From: Burkholderiaceae bacterium
GTDB taxonomy: Bacteria > Pseudomonadota > Gammaproteobacteria > Burkholderiales > Burkholderiaceae
Direction of reading: 5' to 3'
DNA length: 64,000 nt
NCBI GenBank assembly: GCA_947455485.1
Contig: CANGNV010000006.1
Span: forward strand, 1 to 64,000
Positions within the stretch are counted from its first letter, which is position 1. Every line of letters begins with the position of its first letter. Under the pieces are notes generated by a model. That model was not told the origin of the DNA and did no database searches. It was given only the letters and a program-made list of their open reading frames with translations. Shown here piece after piece: positions 36,233 to 45,560 of this stretch. Position numbers and translations under genes: made by a program.

Positions 36233-37765
36233 ATGAAGGACATCATTCAACAGCTTGAAGCAAAGCGTGAACTTGCCAGATTAGGTGGCGGGCAAAAGCG
36301 TATTGCTGCTCAACATTCCAAAGGCAAACTTACTGCACGAGAGCGTATCGAGCTCTTGCTAGATGCTGGAACCTTTGAAGAGTGGGATATGTTTGTTGAG
36401 CATCGTTGCCACGATTTCGGCATGGCTGATCAGACTGTTCCGGGTGATGGCGTTGTAACTGGTTACGGCATGATTAATGGCCGCTTGGTGTTTGTATTCT
36501 CACAGGACTTTACTGTTTTGGGTGGCTCTCTTTCAGAAGCGCATGCCGAGAAGATTTGCAAGATCATGGATCAGGCGCTCAAAGTAGGCGCACCTGTGAT
36601 CGGTTTAAATGACTCTGGTGGTGCACGTATTCAAGAGGGCGTTGCTTCATTGGGTGGCTATGCTGAGATTTTCCAGCGCAATGTGACTGCCTCTGGTGTT
36701 ATTCCACAAATCTCTTTAATCATGGGGCCATCAGCTGGTGGCGCTGTATATTCACCAGCCCTTACTGACTTCATCTTCATGGTGAAGGATAGTTCTTACA
36801 TGTTTGTGACTGGTCCAGAAGTGGTTAAGACAGTGACGCATGAGGATGTCACTGCAGAAGAGTTGGGTGGTGCGGTAACTCACTCTACTATTTCAGGTGT
36901 TTGTGATTTGGCTTTTGATAATGACGTTGACGCCATCATGATGCTACGTCGTTTCTTCAATTACCTGCCTTTATCAAACCGCGAAAAGCCACCTATGATT
37001 AATGGGGCACAGCGTACTGAGGAGCCTGATTTTTCGCTTGATACATTGGTGCCTAGCAATCCAAATCAACCTTACGATATGAAAGAGTTGATTGAGAAGA
37101 TTGTTGATGATGGCGAGTTTTTTGAACTCCAGCCTGATTACGCAAAGAACATCTTGATCGGTTTTGCTCGCATGGAAGGCCGCTCGATTGGTATCGTTGC
37201 AAACCAGCCTTTAGTTTTGGCAGGTTGCTTGGATATCAAAGCATCCATTAAGGCTGCTCGTTTTGTACGCTTCTGCGATGCCTTCAATATTCCAGTAGTG
37301 ACCTTAGTTGATGTACCTGGATTTATGCCGGGTACTTCACAAGAATACGGCGGCATCATTAAGCATGGTGCGAAGTTGCTCTACGCTTATGCTGACTGCA
37401 CCGTTCCTAAGGTGACTCTGATTACCCGCAAAGCCTACGGTGGCGCCTATGATGTGATGGCTTCTAAGCATTTGCGTGGCGACGTGAACTTCGCATGGCC
37501 ATCAGCTGAGATTGCAGTCATGGGCCCTAAAGGCGCTGTTGAAATTATTTTCCGTGAGGAAAAATCGGATCCAGCAAAAATTGCTGCGCGTGAGGCTGAG
37601 TACAAAGCAAAGTTTGCCAACCCATTTGTGGCGGGTCGACGTGGCTATATTGATGATGTGATCTTGCCGCACGAGACACGTAAGCGTATCTCACGTTCTT
37701 TGGCGATGCTAAAAGACAAAGAGCTCACAAACCCACCGCGTAAACACGGCAATATTCCCCTCTAA
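36233..37765 (+). CDS. pccB: Propionyl-CoA carboxylase beta chain (carboxyltransferase)
   Basis: The 510-residue carboxyltransferase has two crotonase-like halves. [40 protein letters not shown] and [24 protein letters not shown] mark the N-terminal CoA site, while [52 protein letters not shown] marks the C-terminal biotin site. It transfers CO2 from carboxybiotin to propionyl-CoA, giving methylmalonyl-CoA. AAGGAG precedes ATG 36233, 9 bp after meaB. Substrate preference is inferred from the neighbours; acetyl-CoA carboxylases of this organism should be elsewhere. Confidence 0.93.
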   Translation: MKDIIQQLEAKRELARLGGGQKRIAAQHSKGKLTARERIELLLDAGTFEEWDMFVEHRCHDFGMADQTVPGDGVVTGYGMINGRLVFVFSQDFTVLGGSLSEAHAEKICKIMDQALKVGAPVIGLNDSGGARIQEGVASLGGYAEIFQRNVTASGVIPQISLIMGPSAGGAVYSPALTDFIFMVKDSSYMFVTGPEVVKTVTHEDVTAEELGGAVTHSTISGVCDLAFDNDVDAIMMLRRFFNYLPLSNREKPPMINGAQRTEEPDFSLDTLVPSNPNQPYDMKELIEKIVDDGEFFELQPDYAKNILIGFARMEGRSIGIVANQPLVLAGCLDIKASIKAARFVRFCDAFNIPVVTLVDVPGFMPGTSQEYGGIIKHGAKLLYAYADCTVPKVTLITRKAYGGAYDVMASKHLRGDVNFAWPSAEIAVMGPKGAVEIIFREEKSDPAKIAAREAEYKAKFANPFVAGRRGYIDDVILPHETRKRISRSLAMLKDKELTNPPRKHGNIPL

Positions 37766-37779
37766 GGCGCCGATAAATC

Positions 37780-39816
37780 ATGACTACGAAAATGTTTAAG
37801 AAAATTTTGATTGCTAACCGCGGTGAGATTGCTTGCCGTGTAATGAAAACCGCTAAAAAGATGGGCATTAAGACGGTTGCCGTCTACTCTGAGGCAGATA
37901 AAGAGGCGCGTCATGTGCAGATGGCTGATGAAGCGGTTTGCATTGGGCCAGCTCCATCACGCGAATCCTACTTGGTAATGGATCGCATCATTCAGGCTTG
38001 TAAAGATACTGGTGCTGAAGCAGTTCATCCAGGTTACGGCTTTCTTTCTGAAAATGAACAGTTTGCTAAGCGCTGCGAAGAAGAAGGGATTGTATTTATT
38101 GGGCCAAAGCATCAGTCTATTGCGGCTATGGGTGACAAGATCGCCTCGAAAAAGCTGGCTCTTGAGGCTAAGGTTAATACCATCCCTGGCTACAACGAAG
38201 CAATTGATACAACTGAAGAAGCAGTCAAGATTGCCCAAGGAATCGGTTACCCGGTGATGATCAAGGCATCAGCAGGCGGTGGTGGTAAGGGCTTGCGTGT
38301 TGCATTTAATGATAAAGAGGCTGCCGAAGGCTTTGCTGCTTGTAAAACAGAGGCAATGAATAGCTTCGGCGATGATCGTATCTTCATTGAAAAGTTTGTC
38401 GAAGGCCCGCGCCATATTGAGATTCAGGTTCTGGGCGATTCGCATGGCAATGTGGTGTATTTGGGTGAGCGTGATTGCTCGATTCAGCGTCGCCATCAAA
38501 AGGTGATTGAGGAAGCTCCATCACCATTTATTGATCCTGCAACCCGTAAGGCAATGGGTGAGCAAGCTGTTGCTTTGGCAAAGGCTGTGAACTATCAATC
38601 CGCTGGTACAGTCGAGTTCGTAGTTGGCAAAGATAAGTCCTTCTACTTCCTCGAAATGAATACCCGCTTGCAAGTGGAGCATCCAGTAACTGAAGGCATT
38701 ACCGGCTTAGATTTAGTCGAGCAGATGATTCGTGTAGCCGCAGGTGAGAAGCTAGCATTTAAGCAAGAAGATATTAAGCTCGATGGTTGGTCGATGGAGT
38801 GCCGTATTAATGCAGATGATCCATTCCGTAACTTCTTACCATCTACCGGTCGATTAGTGAAATATCGTCCACCAGAAGAGTTAGATGGTGTGCGCGTGGA
38901 CACTGGCGTGTACGAGGGCGGCGAGATCCCGATGTACTACGACTCGATGATTGCGAAGTTGATCGTTCATGGCAAGGATCGCACTGAAGCTATTGAGAAG
39001 ATGCGCGCTGCACTGAATGACTTTGTGATTCGTGGCATTCATTCAAACATTCCTTTTCAAGCAGCGCTTTTGCAACATCCGCGTTTTGTCTCAGGTGACT
39101 TCACTACTGGATTTATTGCTGAAGAGTATCCAGATGGTTTCAAGAAGGATTCTGTTCAGCCGACTGATCCTAAGCGTTTAGCAGCTTTAGCAGCATTTAT
39201 GCGCTATCGCTACCTTGAGCACATCAAAATGATTGACGGTCAATTGGCTGGCCATGAAATGACCATTGCGAAGAAGTTTGTAGTGGTAACTGGCTCACGA
39301 GTTGGATCAACCGAAGAGATGATAGAGATTCCTGTTCGCGTTGATTTGAAGGATGGCATCTACTCTGTCTATATAGAAGAGAAGAGTGATGTTAGTCGTT
39401 ACAACATCGTTAGTAACTGGCGTCCAGGCGAGCTTTGCTTGCGTGCAACTATTAATGGCACACACAAGATCACCGCACAAGTGGAGCGCAAGGGTGTTAA
39501 ATACGCGCTCGTCTTAGATGGCGCACATTACGAATGTATGGTCTTAAGCCCCCTAGGCGCTGAACTTCAACGTCGTATGTTGGTTAAGGTGCCGCCAGAT
39601 ACTTCTAAGCTAGTCATGTCTCCAATGCCTGGCCTCTTGACCAACATTTCCGTAAAGGTTGGCGAAGCAGTCACTGCTGGTCAGAAATTAGCCGCCATTG
39701 AAGCAATGAAAATGGAAAACACACTCGTAGCTGCACAAGATGGCGTCGTTGCTGAAATCTGCGCCAATGTTGGTGAAAGCTTGGCGGTTGATCAGTTGAT
39801 CATTCGCTTCGAATAA
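37780..39816 (+). CDS. pccA: Acetyl/propionyl-CoA carboxylase alpha chain (biotin carboxylase plus BCCP)
   Basis: The 678-residue alpha chain fuses biotin carboxylase (about 1-450) with a BT linker and a biotinyl domain (about 605-678). [35 protein letters not shown] opens the carboxylase, and the glycine-rich ATP loop is [13 protein letters not shown]. The biotin lysine is in [10 protein letters not shown] near the C-terminus. It carboxylates biotin with ATP and bicarbonate for PccB. ATG 37780 lies 14 bp after pccB; ATG 37792 is also possible. Length and domain order match the PccA class rather than stand-alone AccC. Confidence 0.93.
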   Translation: MTTKMFKKILIANRGEIACRVMKTAKKMGIKTVAVYSEADKEARHVQMADEAVCIGPAPSRESYLVMDRIIQACKDTGAEAVHPGYGFLSENEQFAKRCEEEGIVFIGPKHQSIAAMGDKIASKKLALEAKVNTIPGYNEAIDTTEEAVKIAQGIGYPVMIKASAGGGGKGLRVAFNDKEAAEGFAACKTEAMNSFGDDRIFIEKFVEGPRHIEIQVLGDSHGNVVYLGERDCSIQRRHQKVIEEAPSPFIDPATRKAMGEQAVALAKAVNYQSAGTVEFVVGKDKSFYFLEMNTRLQVEHPVTEGITGLDLVEQMIRVAAGEKLAFKQEDIKLDGWSMECRINADDPFRNFLPSTGRLVKYRPPEELDGVRVDTGVYEGGEIPMYYDSMIAKLIVHGKDRTEAIEKMRAALNDFVIRGIHSNIPFQAALLQHPRFVSGDFTTGFIAEEYPDGFKKDSVQPTDPKRLAALAAFMRYRYLEHIKMIDGQLAGHEMTIAKKFVVVTGSRVGSTEEMIEIPVRVDLKDGIYSVYIEEKSDVSRYNIVSNWRPGELCLRATINGTHKITAQVERKGVKYALVLDGAHYECMVLSPLGAELQRRMLVKVPPDTSKLVMSPMPGLLTNISVKVGEAVTAGQKLAAIEAMKMENTLVAAQDGVVAEICANVGESLAVDQLIIRFE

Positions 39817-39824
39817 GGCCGGTC

Positions 39825-40289
39825 ATGACTAAACCATTCAAGATTTTGGGAATTCAGCAAATTGCTATTGGTGGCGAAAATAAAGATCGCCTTCGTAAGC
39901 TTTGGGTTGACTTATTGGGCTTTGAATACAAGAGTACTTTTGTCTCTGAGCGTGAAAACGTCGATGAAGATATTTGTGCAATCGGAACAGGGGCTCATGA
40001 AATTGAAGTTGATCTTATGCAACCCTTCGATATTGAAAAGAAGCCCGCTGTTCACCAAACACCTTTAAATCATATTGGCTTATGGGTTGACGACCTACCA
40101 AAGGCTGTTGAATGGTTGTCAGCGCAGGGCCTGCGCTTTGCTCCAGGCGGTATTCGTAAAGGAGCCGCTGGGTATGACATTACCTTTGTGCATCCTAAGG
40201 GTAATGAGGAGTTTCCGTTCTGTGGTGAGGGTGTATTGATTGAGCTAGTTCAGGCGCCACCAGATATCATTGCGGGTCTGAGTTCATAG
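39825..40289 (+). CDS. mce: VOC-family methylmalonyl-CoA epimerase
   Basis: The 154-residue protein is a vicinal-oxygen-chelate (glyoxalase) fold, with two beta-alpha-beta-beta-beta repeats (about 5-70 and 75-150). Possible metal ligands are QQIAIGG near residue 10 (Gln replacing the usual His), [10 protein letters not shown] near 80 and the [11 protein letters not shown]lu near 140. It racemises 2R/2S methylmalonyl-CoA so that the mutase can use PCC product. The gene is the last in the cluster, 8 bp after pccA. Assignment comes mainly from the operon context, because VOC proteins are diverse. Confidence 0.85.
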   Translation: MTKPFKILGIQQIAIGGENKDRLRKLWVDLLGFEYKSTFVSERENVDEDICAIGTGAHEIEVDLMQPFDIEKKPAVHQTPLNHIGLWVDDLPKAVEWLSAQGLRFAPGGIRKGAAGYDITFVHPKGNEEFPFCGEGVLIELVQAPPDIIAGLSS

Positions 40290-40306
40290 AATCTAGAGAG
40301 TCCAAA

Positions 40307-41029
40307 TTGACCCGTATATTGGCCATCGACACCTCCTCAGCTTGGTGTTCGGTGGCTTTATCTTTACCTGATGCTGCACCCTTAGTTCGCCACCAAAAAG
40401 TGTCGGCTGGCGCTAGCCAACTCTTATTGCCTTGGGTTGAAGAGTTGTTATCCGAAGCTTCGATTGAACTTTCTTCTCTAGATGCGATTGCGATTGGCAA
40501 TGGTCCCGGAGCCTTCACTGGAGTGCGCTTAGGTGTAGCTGCTGTTCAGGGTCTAGCGATTGCGGCAAGGCTCCCAGTTTTACCTGTAGCGAGTCTAGAT
40601 GCCATTGCTAGTCAACTCATTCAGACGCCTGCGTTTATTTCTTCAGGGGCTCAATCATTTGTAATTGCAGTTGATGCCCGTATGGAAGAGGTTTATTGGG
40701 CTAGTTACAAGATTCTGGCAAATCAATTGCCCCAGCGTCAGGGAGAAATACATCTGACGCCACCAGAGGTAATAGAGCTCGCGAATATTGAGTTCATCGC
40801 AGGTAGTGCACTTACTGAGTTTGGGGAACGTATTTTTGCGAGTGCTTCACAACCCTTTGCTACTAGCCAGCTTGACTCAGTTATCGGAGTGAATGCCCTA
40901 GGTGTTTTGGCTTGCGCCCAGGAAATGTGGGGCAAGGGTCTTCAACAAGATGTGCATCTACTAGAGCCTCTCTATATCCGTAACAAGGTGGCATTAACCT
41001 CTGCAGAACGAAGTCAACAACATGGTTGA
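40307..41029 (+). CDS. tsaB: tRNA threonylcarbamoyladenosine biosynthesis protein
   Basis: The 240-residue TsaB is a partner of TsaD in the t6A37 modification of tRNAs. It starts MTRILAIDTSSAWCSVAL, the ASKHA N-terminus, and has IAIGNGPGAFTGVRLGVAAVQGLA and VAVDARMEEVYWA. The start codon is TTG 40307; no ATG is available, and this position gives the family N-terminus. The C-terminus overlaps rimI by 8 bp. tsaB-rimI adjacency is common in proteobacteria and supports both calls. Confidence 0.92.
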   Translation: MTRILAIDTSSAWCSVALSLPDAAPLVRHQKVSAGASQLLLPWVEELLSEASIELSSLDAIAIGNGPGAFTGVRLGVAAVQGLAIAARLPVLPVASLDAIASQLIQTPAFISSGAQSFVIAVDARMEEVYWASYKILANQLPQRQGEIHLTPPEVIELANIEFIAGSALTEFGERIFASASQPFATSQLDSVIGVNALGVLACAQEMWGKGLQQDVHLLEPLYIRNKVALTSAERSQQHG

Positions 41030-41567
41030 TAACCTCCATTCTTTGCACTCTAGTACTGAAGGTATATCAGAGCTCTCATTTCTACCGATGACCGTGGCAG
41101 ATTTAGATTCTGTCCTGGCTATTGAATCTGTTTCGCATATTCATCCTTGGACAAGAGGCAATTTCTCAGATTCACTTGCCGCTGGGCATTGGGCTTACTG
41201 TGTCAGACCCCAATTAGCAGATGCGGTAAAAGGCAGCTACTTAGATCCCGAGGTTCTCTGGGCCTATTGCATTTTGTTTCCTGCTGTAGATGAGCTACAT
41301 CTCTTAAACATTACCGTTTCTCCAAAGTTACGTCGTTTAGGTATTGGTATAAAGATGATGAATGCAATCGAGGGTGTAGCTGCGCAGCAAAAAATGCCCC
41401 GGATTATCCTTGAGGTTCGCCCAAGCAATGAGGCGGCTTTAAAGCTCTATCAAAGCCTGGGATACGAGCAGATTGGTTTGCGCAAAAACTATTACCCGGT
41501 TGATGCAGCAAGCGGATTACGAGAAGATGCTCTGGTTTTAGCTAAATCGATTAAGCTTGAGGCATGA
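41022..41567 (+). CDS. rimI: Ribosomal protein S18 alanine N-acetyltransferase
   Basis: The 181-residue GNAT enzyme acetylates the N-terminus of S18. Visible are the N-terminal FLPMTVADLDSVLAIE, the acetyl-CoA pyrophosphate-binding region VSPKLRRLGIGIKMMNAI, and EVRPSNEAALKLYQSLGYEQIGLRKNYYP. It overlaps tsaB by 8 bp at the start and the next gene by 4 bp (ATGA at 41564-41567). The family call is strong; the S18 substrate is from homology and context. Confidence 0.92.
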   Translation: MVDNLHSLHSSTEGISELSFLPMTVADLDSVLAIESVSHIHPWTRGNFSDSLAAGHWAYCVRPQLADAVKGSYLDPEVLWAYCILFPAVDELHLLNITVSPKLRRLGIGIKMMNAIEGVAAQQKMPRIILEVRPSNEAALKLYQSLGYEQIGLRKNYYPVDAASGLREDALVLAKSIKLEA

Positions 41568-42124
41568 ATATGAGTACAAATTCTGCCTTTCTAAAAGAGA
41601 TGGGCATTACTGAGTGGACTTCACGAGACGCTGCTCCAAAACAAGCCCAGGTAATGGTAGCTGCAGAAGTGACTACCCAAGAGGCTGATCCAATCGCTAC
41701 CGCAGCACCCGTTGCCCCGGAAATACGGGAGCGGATTTCTCCTGGAATATGGTGGTTTTTTGGTAATAAACCTCAGGGTGATGCCGAGGTACTTTTTCAG
41801 AACATCATTCGAGTTCTTGGCTTAACTCCACAAGAATGGTCTTGGAAAAATCCAGCCGACAAGCTCAATCCGGAATTGTTACCGCAAGATGGAACGCCAA
41901 TAGTTGCCTTAGCTTTTGGTGGTCCGGCGGCTCAAAAATTATCGGGTGAGCGTGACGCACTTCCAGAACTTCGCGAAACCGTTCTAGGCATTAATGCTGA
42001 TGGTGCAGAGGATTTGCCGCTGATTGCTACTTTTGAATTAAATCAATTTGTCGCTAGGCCAAAGGATAAGGCGCTGTTGTGGCAGGATCTATTGCTTGCT
42101 AAATCGGTATTGCAAAATATCTAA
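41564..42124 (+). CDS. Degenerate uracil-DNA-glycosylase-fold protein; candidate HolD (psi) subunit
   Basis: The 186-residue protein follows rimI with a 4-bp overlap. The N-terminus (LKEMGITEW at about residues 10-18) resembles the LQQLGITQW peptide of E. coli HolD (recalled), which binds chi. The remaining part resembles family-4/5 uracil-DNA glycosylases: GDAEVLFQNIIRVLGL, then PIVALAFGGPAAQKL and RPKDKALLWQDLLLAKSVL. However, the Fe-S cysteines, the GEAPG-type motif and the catalytic HP pair are missing (FELNQFV stands where HPAYL would be). E. coli psi has a UDG-like fold and lies next to rimI, so a divergent psi subunit is likely; an inactivated glycosylase with another role is the alternative. 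Confidence 0.55.
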   Translation: MNMSTNSAFLKEMGITEWTSRDAAPKQAQVMVAAEVTTQEADPIATAAPVAPEIRERISPGIWWFFGNKPQGDAEVLFQNIIRVLGLTPQEWSWKNPADKLNPELLPQDGTPIVALAFGGPAAQKLSGERDALPELRETVLGINADGAEDLPLIATFELNQFVARPKDKALLWQDLLLAKSVLQNI

Positions 42125-42133
42125 GCCTTGCGC

Positions 42134-43453
42134 TTAGTGCTTGTGCTCGCCAATTAAATGCATTGAGTCGTATTCAGCCTGATTGGCAGCATGACGCTTA
42201 ATCACTAGCCACATGATTGCGCTAACTGCGACACCAAAGCCAATAATCACCGCCTGAATCGGTGCATCTAGCCAAATTAATCCAGAGTAGATTAAGAGCA
42301 TCATCAGAACTGAAATATTTTCATTAAAGTTTTGTACCGCAATGGAATGACCGGCAGACATCAGCACATGTCCGCGATGTTGAAGTAGCGCGTTCATTGG
42401 CACGACAAAGTAACCGGCTAACCATCCAACCAATATCAATAAAAAATAGGCTGGCAAGAGGTTCAGGGAGATTTCAAACTTGCCGATAGTCCAAAGCGTT
42501 GTATTGGGCAGCATATCTGAGTTGTAGATTGCCATGACGCAGACCACAAGACCCATAGCAATGCCATAAGGAAGAACTTTCAGGGAGCTACGAAGTGGAA
42601 CGCGCCAAGCTGCCCACATAGCCCCTCCAGCAACGCCAAAGGCCGAGATTGCCTGAAGAATGGCTCCTTGTGACAGGCTCATATGTAGAGCAACTTGAGC
42701 CCACTTAATCACAATAAATTGCAGGGTAGCCCCGGCACCCCAAAATAGTGTTGTGACTGCTAGGGAGATTTGTCCAAGTCGATCGGCCCAGAGGGTCTTA
42801 AAGCAAACAGCAAAATCCATTACCAACTCGATTGGATTGGTTTTCTGGGACTCATAGCGCGCCCCAGTGTCCGGAATGCGTAAATTGATCAGGGCAGCCA
42901 ACACGTAAATCACCATGATGATCATGATGGCTGATTCTGCTGCAGTATCGATGCTAGTCTCAAGAATAGGCATGTCAAACCCCAAAAGGGTTTGGGAAAC
43001 AGACTTGCTAATAAGGACACCCCCAAGCACCGTACCCATAATGATCGAGCCAACAGTGAGGCCCTCAATCCATCCATTGGCTGCAACGAGCTTCTCTGGG
43101 GGAAGTAACTCAGTCAGAATGCCGTATTTGGCTGGTGAGTAGGCAGCAGCGCCAAGACCAACAATGGCATAAGCCAGTAAAGGGTGGCTGCCAAAGAGCA
43201 TCACCACACAACCAACAAACTTAATCGTATTGGTAATGAACATGACATTGCCCTTAGGGCGTGAGTCAGCAAAGGCTCCCACAAAGGCTGCCAGCAATAC
43301 ATAAGAGAGAACGAAGAATAATTTGAGTAAAGGAGTCATCCAGGCCGGAGCGTTAAGCTGGACCAAGAGGGCGATTGCTGCGATCAGCAATGCGTTATCA
43401 GCAAGCGACGAAAAAAATTGCGCCGCCATAATGATGTAAAAACTACGGTTCAT
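42134..43453 (-). CDS. lplT: Lysophospholipid transporter LplT-like MFS protein
   Basis: The 439-residue protein has about 12 membrane helices. The N-terminal MNRSFYIIMAAQFFSSLADNALLIAAIALL and the loop FADSRPKGNVMFITNTIKF are characteristic of LplT, which flips lysophospholipids inward for re-acylation. It is convergent with the psi-like gene (10 bp between stops). No aas acyltransferase is adjacent. It lies divergent from alr, sharing a 50-bp upstream region. Confidence 0.9.
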   Translation of the reverse strand: MNRSFYIIMAAQFFSSLADNALLIAAIALLVQLNAPAWMTPLLKLFFVLSYVLLAAFVGAFADSRPKGNVMFITNTIKFVGCVVMLFGSHPLLAYAIVGLGAAAYSPAKYGILTELLPPEKLVAANGWIEGLTVGSIIMGTVLGGVLISKSVSQTLLGFDMPILETSIDTAAESAIMIIMVIYVLAALINLRIPDTGARYESQKTNPIELVMDFAVCFKTLWADRLGQISLAVTTLFWGAGATLQFIVIKWAQVALHMSLSQGAILQAISAFGVAGGAMWAAWRVPLRSSLKVLPYGIAMGLVVCVMAIYNSDMLPNTTLWTIGKFEISLNLLPAYFLLILVGWLAGYFVVPMNALLQHRGHVLMSAGHSIAVQNFNENISVLMMLLIYSGLIWLDAPIQAVIIGFGVAVSAIMWLVIKRHAANQAEYDSMHLIGEHKH

Positions 43454-43503
43454 TCGTACAATCTAGTCATTAATGTAATTAAAACATGAAAGGAGGGGTG
43501 GAT

Positions 43504-44628
43504 ATGAGCTCGTCGGCTAATCGCTTGATAAATAGGCCAATCTTGGCAACTATACACACTGACGCCTTTCGTCATAATTTAGGCCGGATTCGTGAGCTCG
43601 CCCCAGAATCCAAAATCTGGTCTGTTGTAAAGGCCAAAGCCTATGGGCATACCCTTGAGGCTGCATTTAAAGGGCTTCAATCTACCGATGGTTTTGCCTT
43701 GCTTGATATTGCAGATGCACAATGGCTCAGAGATCATGGGTGGGAGGGTCGTATCCTGCTTTTGGAGGGTCTCTTTAGTCAACAGGAGCTAGAGCTAGCA
43801 AACAAGCTCAAATGTGACTTGGTAGTCCACAGCGAGAAGCAGGTTATATGGTTAGAGTCCTTTGCTAATCATTCGGGTCACCCAATCAATCTCTTTTTAA
43901 AACTGAATTCTGGTATGAATCGCCTCGGTTTTAGACCGGAGCAGTACCGAACAGCTTTTCATCGTCTACATGCTGCTGGTTATCACATCCATCACATGAC
44001 CCATTTTGCTAATGCCGATCAAGTCGATCAAGCCCCATCGGTAGGCGAGCAAATGGACTGTTTTGAAAAAGCAACTGAGGGCCTAGAAGCTCCAAGCTCA
44101 TTGGCAAATTCAGCCGCAATACTTTGGCATCGCAATGCACTGGGTGATTGGGTTCGTCCAGGAATTATGTTGTATGGCGTTTCACCTACGGGAGTACATG
44201 CCGATATTGTTCGATCTGAACTTCAAGCGGTGATGCAGTTACGTAGTGAAATCATCGATATTCAGGAATTAAAGAAGGGTGATCATGTTGGCTATGGTGG
44301 CCGCTACCAAGCGCCAGAAGATATGCGAATCGGTGTGATTGCTTGCGGCTATGCTGATGGCTATCCCCGTCATGCGGAAGATGGCACACCAGTTTGGGTT
44401 GATGCTGCTGATGCCCAGGGTGATGGTGTGATTTGTCCGATTGTTGGACGGGTATCAATGGACATGCTAACGATCGATTTGCGTGAAGCACCCAATGCCA
44501 AGATCGGCAGTGTGGTTGAGTTATGGGGCCAGGAGGTGCCGGTGGATGATGTCGCTCAGATGAGTGGAACCATTGGCTATGAGCTTATTTGCGCCTTGGC
44601 ACAAAGGGTGCCGGTAGCAATCAGGTAA
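43504..44628 (+). CDS. alr: Alanine racemase
   Basis: The 374-residue PLP enzyme makes D-alanine for peptidoglycan. The PLP lysine is in WSVVKAKAYGHTLEAA near residue 38; GYGGRYQAPEDMRIGVIACGYADGYPR contains the second catalytic region (including Tyr), and VGRVSMDMLTIDL follows. The longer frame starts at 43486, but AAGGAGG at 43489-43495 lies inside it and is spaced correctly for ATG 43504, so this start is chosen. A perfect inverted repeat overlaps its stop codon. Confidence 0.95.
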   Translation: MSSSANRLINRPILATIHTDAFRHNLGRIRELAPESKIWSVVKAKAYGHTLEAAFKGLQSTDGFALLDIADAQWLRDHGWEGRILLLEGLFSQQELELANKLKCDLVVHSEKQVIWLESFANHSGHPINLFLKLNSGMNRLGFRPEQYRTAFHRLHAAGYHIHHMTHFANADQVDQAPSVGEQMDCFEKATEGLEAPSSLANSAAILWHRNALGDWVRPGIMLYGVSPTGVHADIVRSELQAVMQLRSEIIDIQELKKGDHVGYGGRYQAPEDMRIGVIACGYADGYPRHAEDGTPVWVDAADAQGDGVICPIVGRVSMDMLTIDLREAPNAKIGSVVELWGQEVPVDDVAQMSGTIGYELICALAQRVPVAIR

Positions 44629-44649
44629 CGCGCTGCGCTACCTGATTGC
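44617..44649. terminator. Inverted repeat over the alr stop codon
   Basis: GCAATCAGGTA / TACCTGATTGC (44617-44627, 44639-44649) is a perfect 11-bp stem around an 11-nt GC-rich loop; the alr stop codon (44626-44628) lies within it. There is no T-run. It separates convergent alr and bamD, so it may stop either transcript. Confidence 0.5.
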
Positions 44650-44667
44650 ATCTACCTTATTTGATAA

Positions 44668-45540
44668 TTACTTATTCCAGATCTGCCACCAGCGACGCTC
44701 TTTTTGAACGCGTTGGCCGGTAACCATCATTTGACTATCAGGGAAATTGAGTTTGAAAACGCGTAGCGAATCATTACTCAAGTCTGTCATACCTAGCTTC
44801 TCATAAGACTTTGTAAGAAGGTAGAGCGCTTCTTCAACAGCAGGCGCACGATCGTAATCACGAATAACGAGCTGCGCTCTATTGGCAGACGCCAGGTAGG
44901 CGCCACGTTGAAAGTAAAAGCGGGCGACGATCACGTCAGCCTCTGCTAAGGAGTTCACGATGTAGCGCATACGATCTAAAGAGTCAGGCGCATATTTACT
45001 ATCTGGGAAACGCTCAACAACTACTTTGAAAGATTCAAAAGCTTCCTTAGCTGCTTTGGGATCGCGCTCACTTAAATCTTGTCCAGTAAATTTACCAAGC
45101 CAACCCAAGTCATCATTAAAGCTAATCAAACCCTTGAGGTAGTAGCCGTAATCCAAATTAGGACTTCCTTGATGTAGCTTGATGAAGCGATCAATAGCAA
45201 CTAAGGCCTGAGCTTGCTCCTGGCCTTTCCAGTAACAATAGGCGGCATTGATTTGGGCTTGTTGCGAATAAGGGCCAAATGGGAATCGACCTTCAAGCTT
45301 CTCAAAATACTTGCCACACTTAGCGTAGTCGGCATCATTTAATTTGTCGGTAGCTTCGGAGTAAAGCTTGGTCTCAGACCATAGATCGGAATCATCTTTT
45401 GATCCATCGCTACCTGCACATCCACTGAGAATTAGGCAGGCTGCGCTCGCACCAACAAATAAAGAAATAAGGGATTTTCTGGAAGATGACCCAATAGTGG
45501 CAGCAAGCCTTAAACTGGCGTCTGTAATAACGTCCGACAT
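44668..45540 (-). CDS. bamD: Outer membrane protein assembly factor BamD
   Basis: The 290-residue lipoprotein has a lipobox LILSGC in its signal, cleaved before Cys (about residue 41) and lipid-anchored. The mature part contains about five TPR-like helical hairpins: YSEATDKLNDADYAKCGKYFEKLEGRFPFGPYSQQAQINAAYCYWKGQEQAQALVAIDRFIKLHQG and later repeats. It is the BamD subunit that with BamA assembles outer-membrane proteins. ATG 45540 is used; the frame extends 9 codons further, but this would lengthen the already long signal region. It starts 20 bp from the divergent rluD. Confidence 0.93.
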   Translation of the reverse strand: MSDVITDASLRLAATIGSSSRKSLISLFVGASAACLILSGCAGSDGSKDDSDLWSETKLYSEATDKLNDADYAKCGKYFEKLEGRFPFGPYSQQAQINAAYCYWKGQEQAQALVAIDRFIKLHQGSPNLDYGYYLKGLISFNDDLGWLGKFTGQDLSERDPKAAKEAFESFKVVVERFPDSKYAPDSLDRMRYIVNSLAEADVIVARFYFQRGAYLASANRAQLVIRDYDRAPAVEEALYLLTKSYEKLGMTDLSNDSLRVFKLNFPDSQMMVTGQRVQKERRWWQIWNK

Positions 45541-45560
45541 AACTAAAAGGCTCTTTAAGC

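Noticed and set aside
41564-42124. A catalytically active uracil-DNA glycosylase.
   Set aside because: The catalytic HP motif, GEAPG-like motif and Fe-S cysteines are missing.
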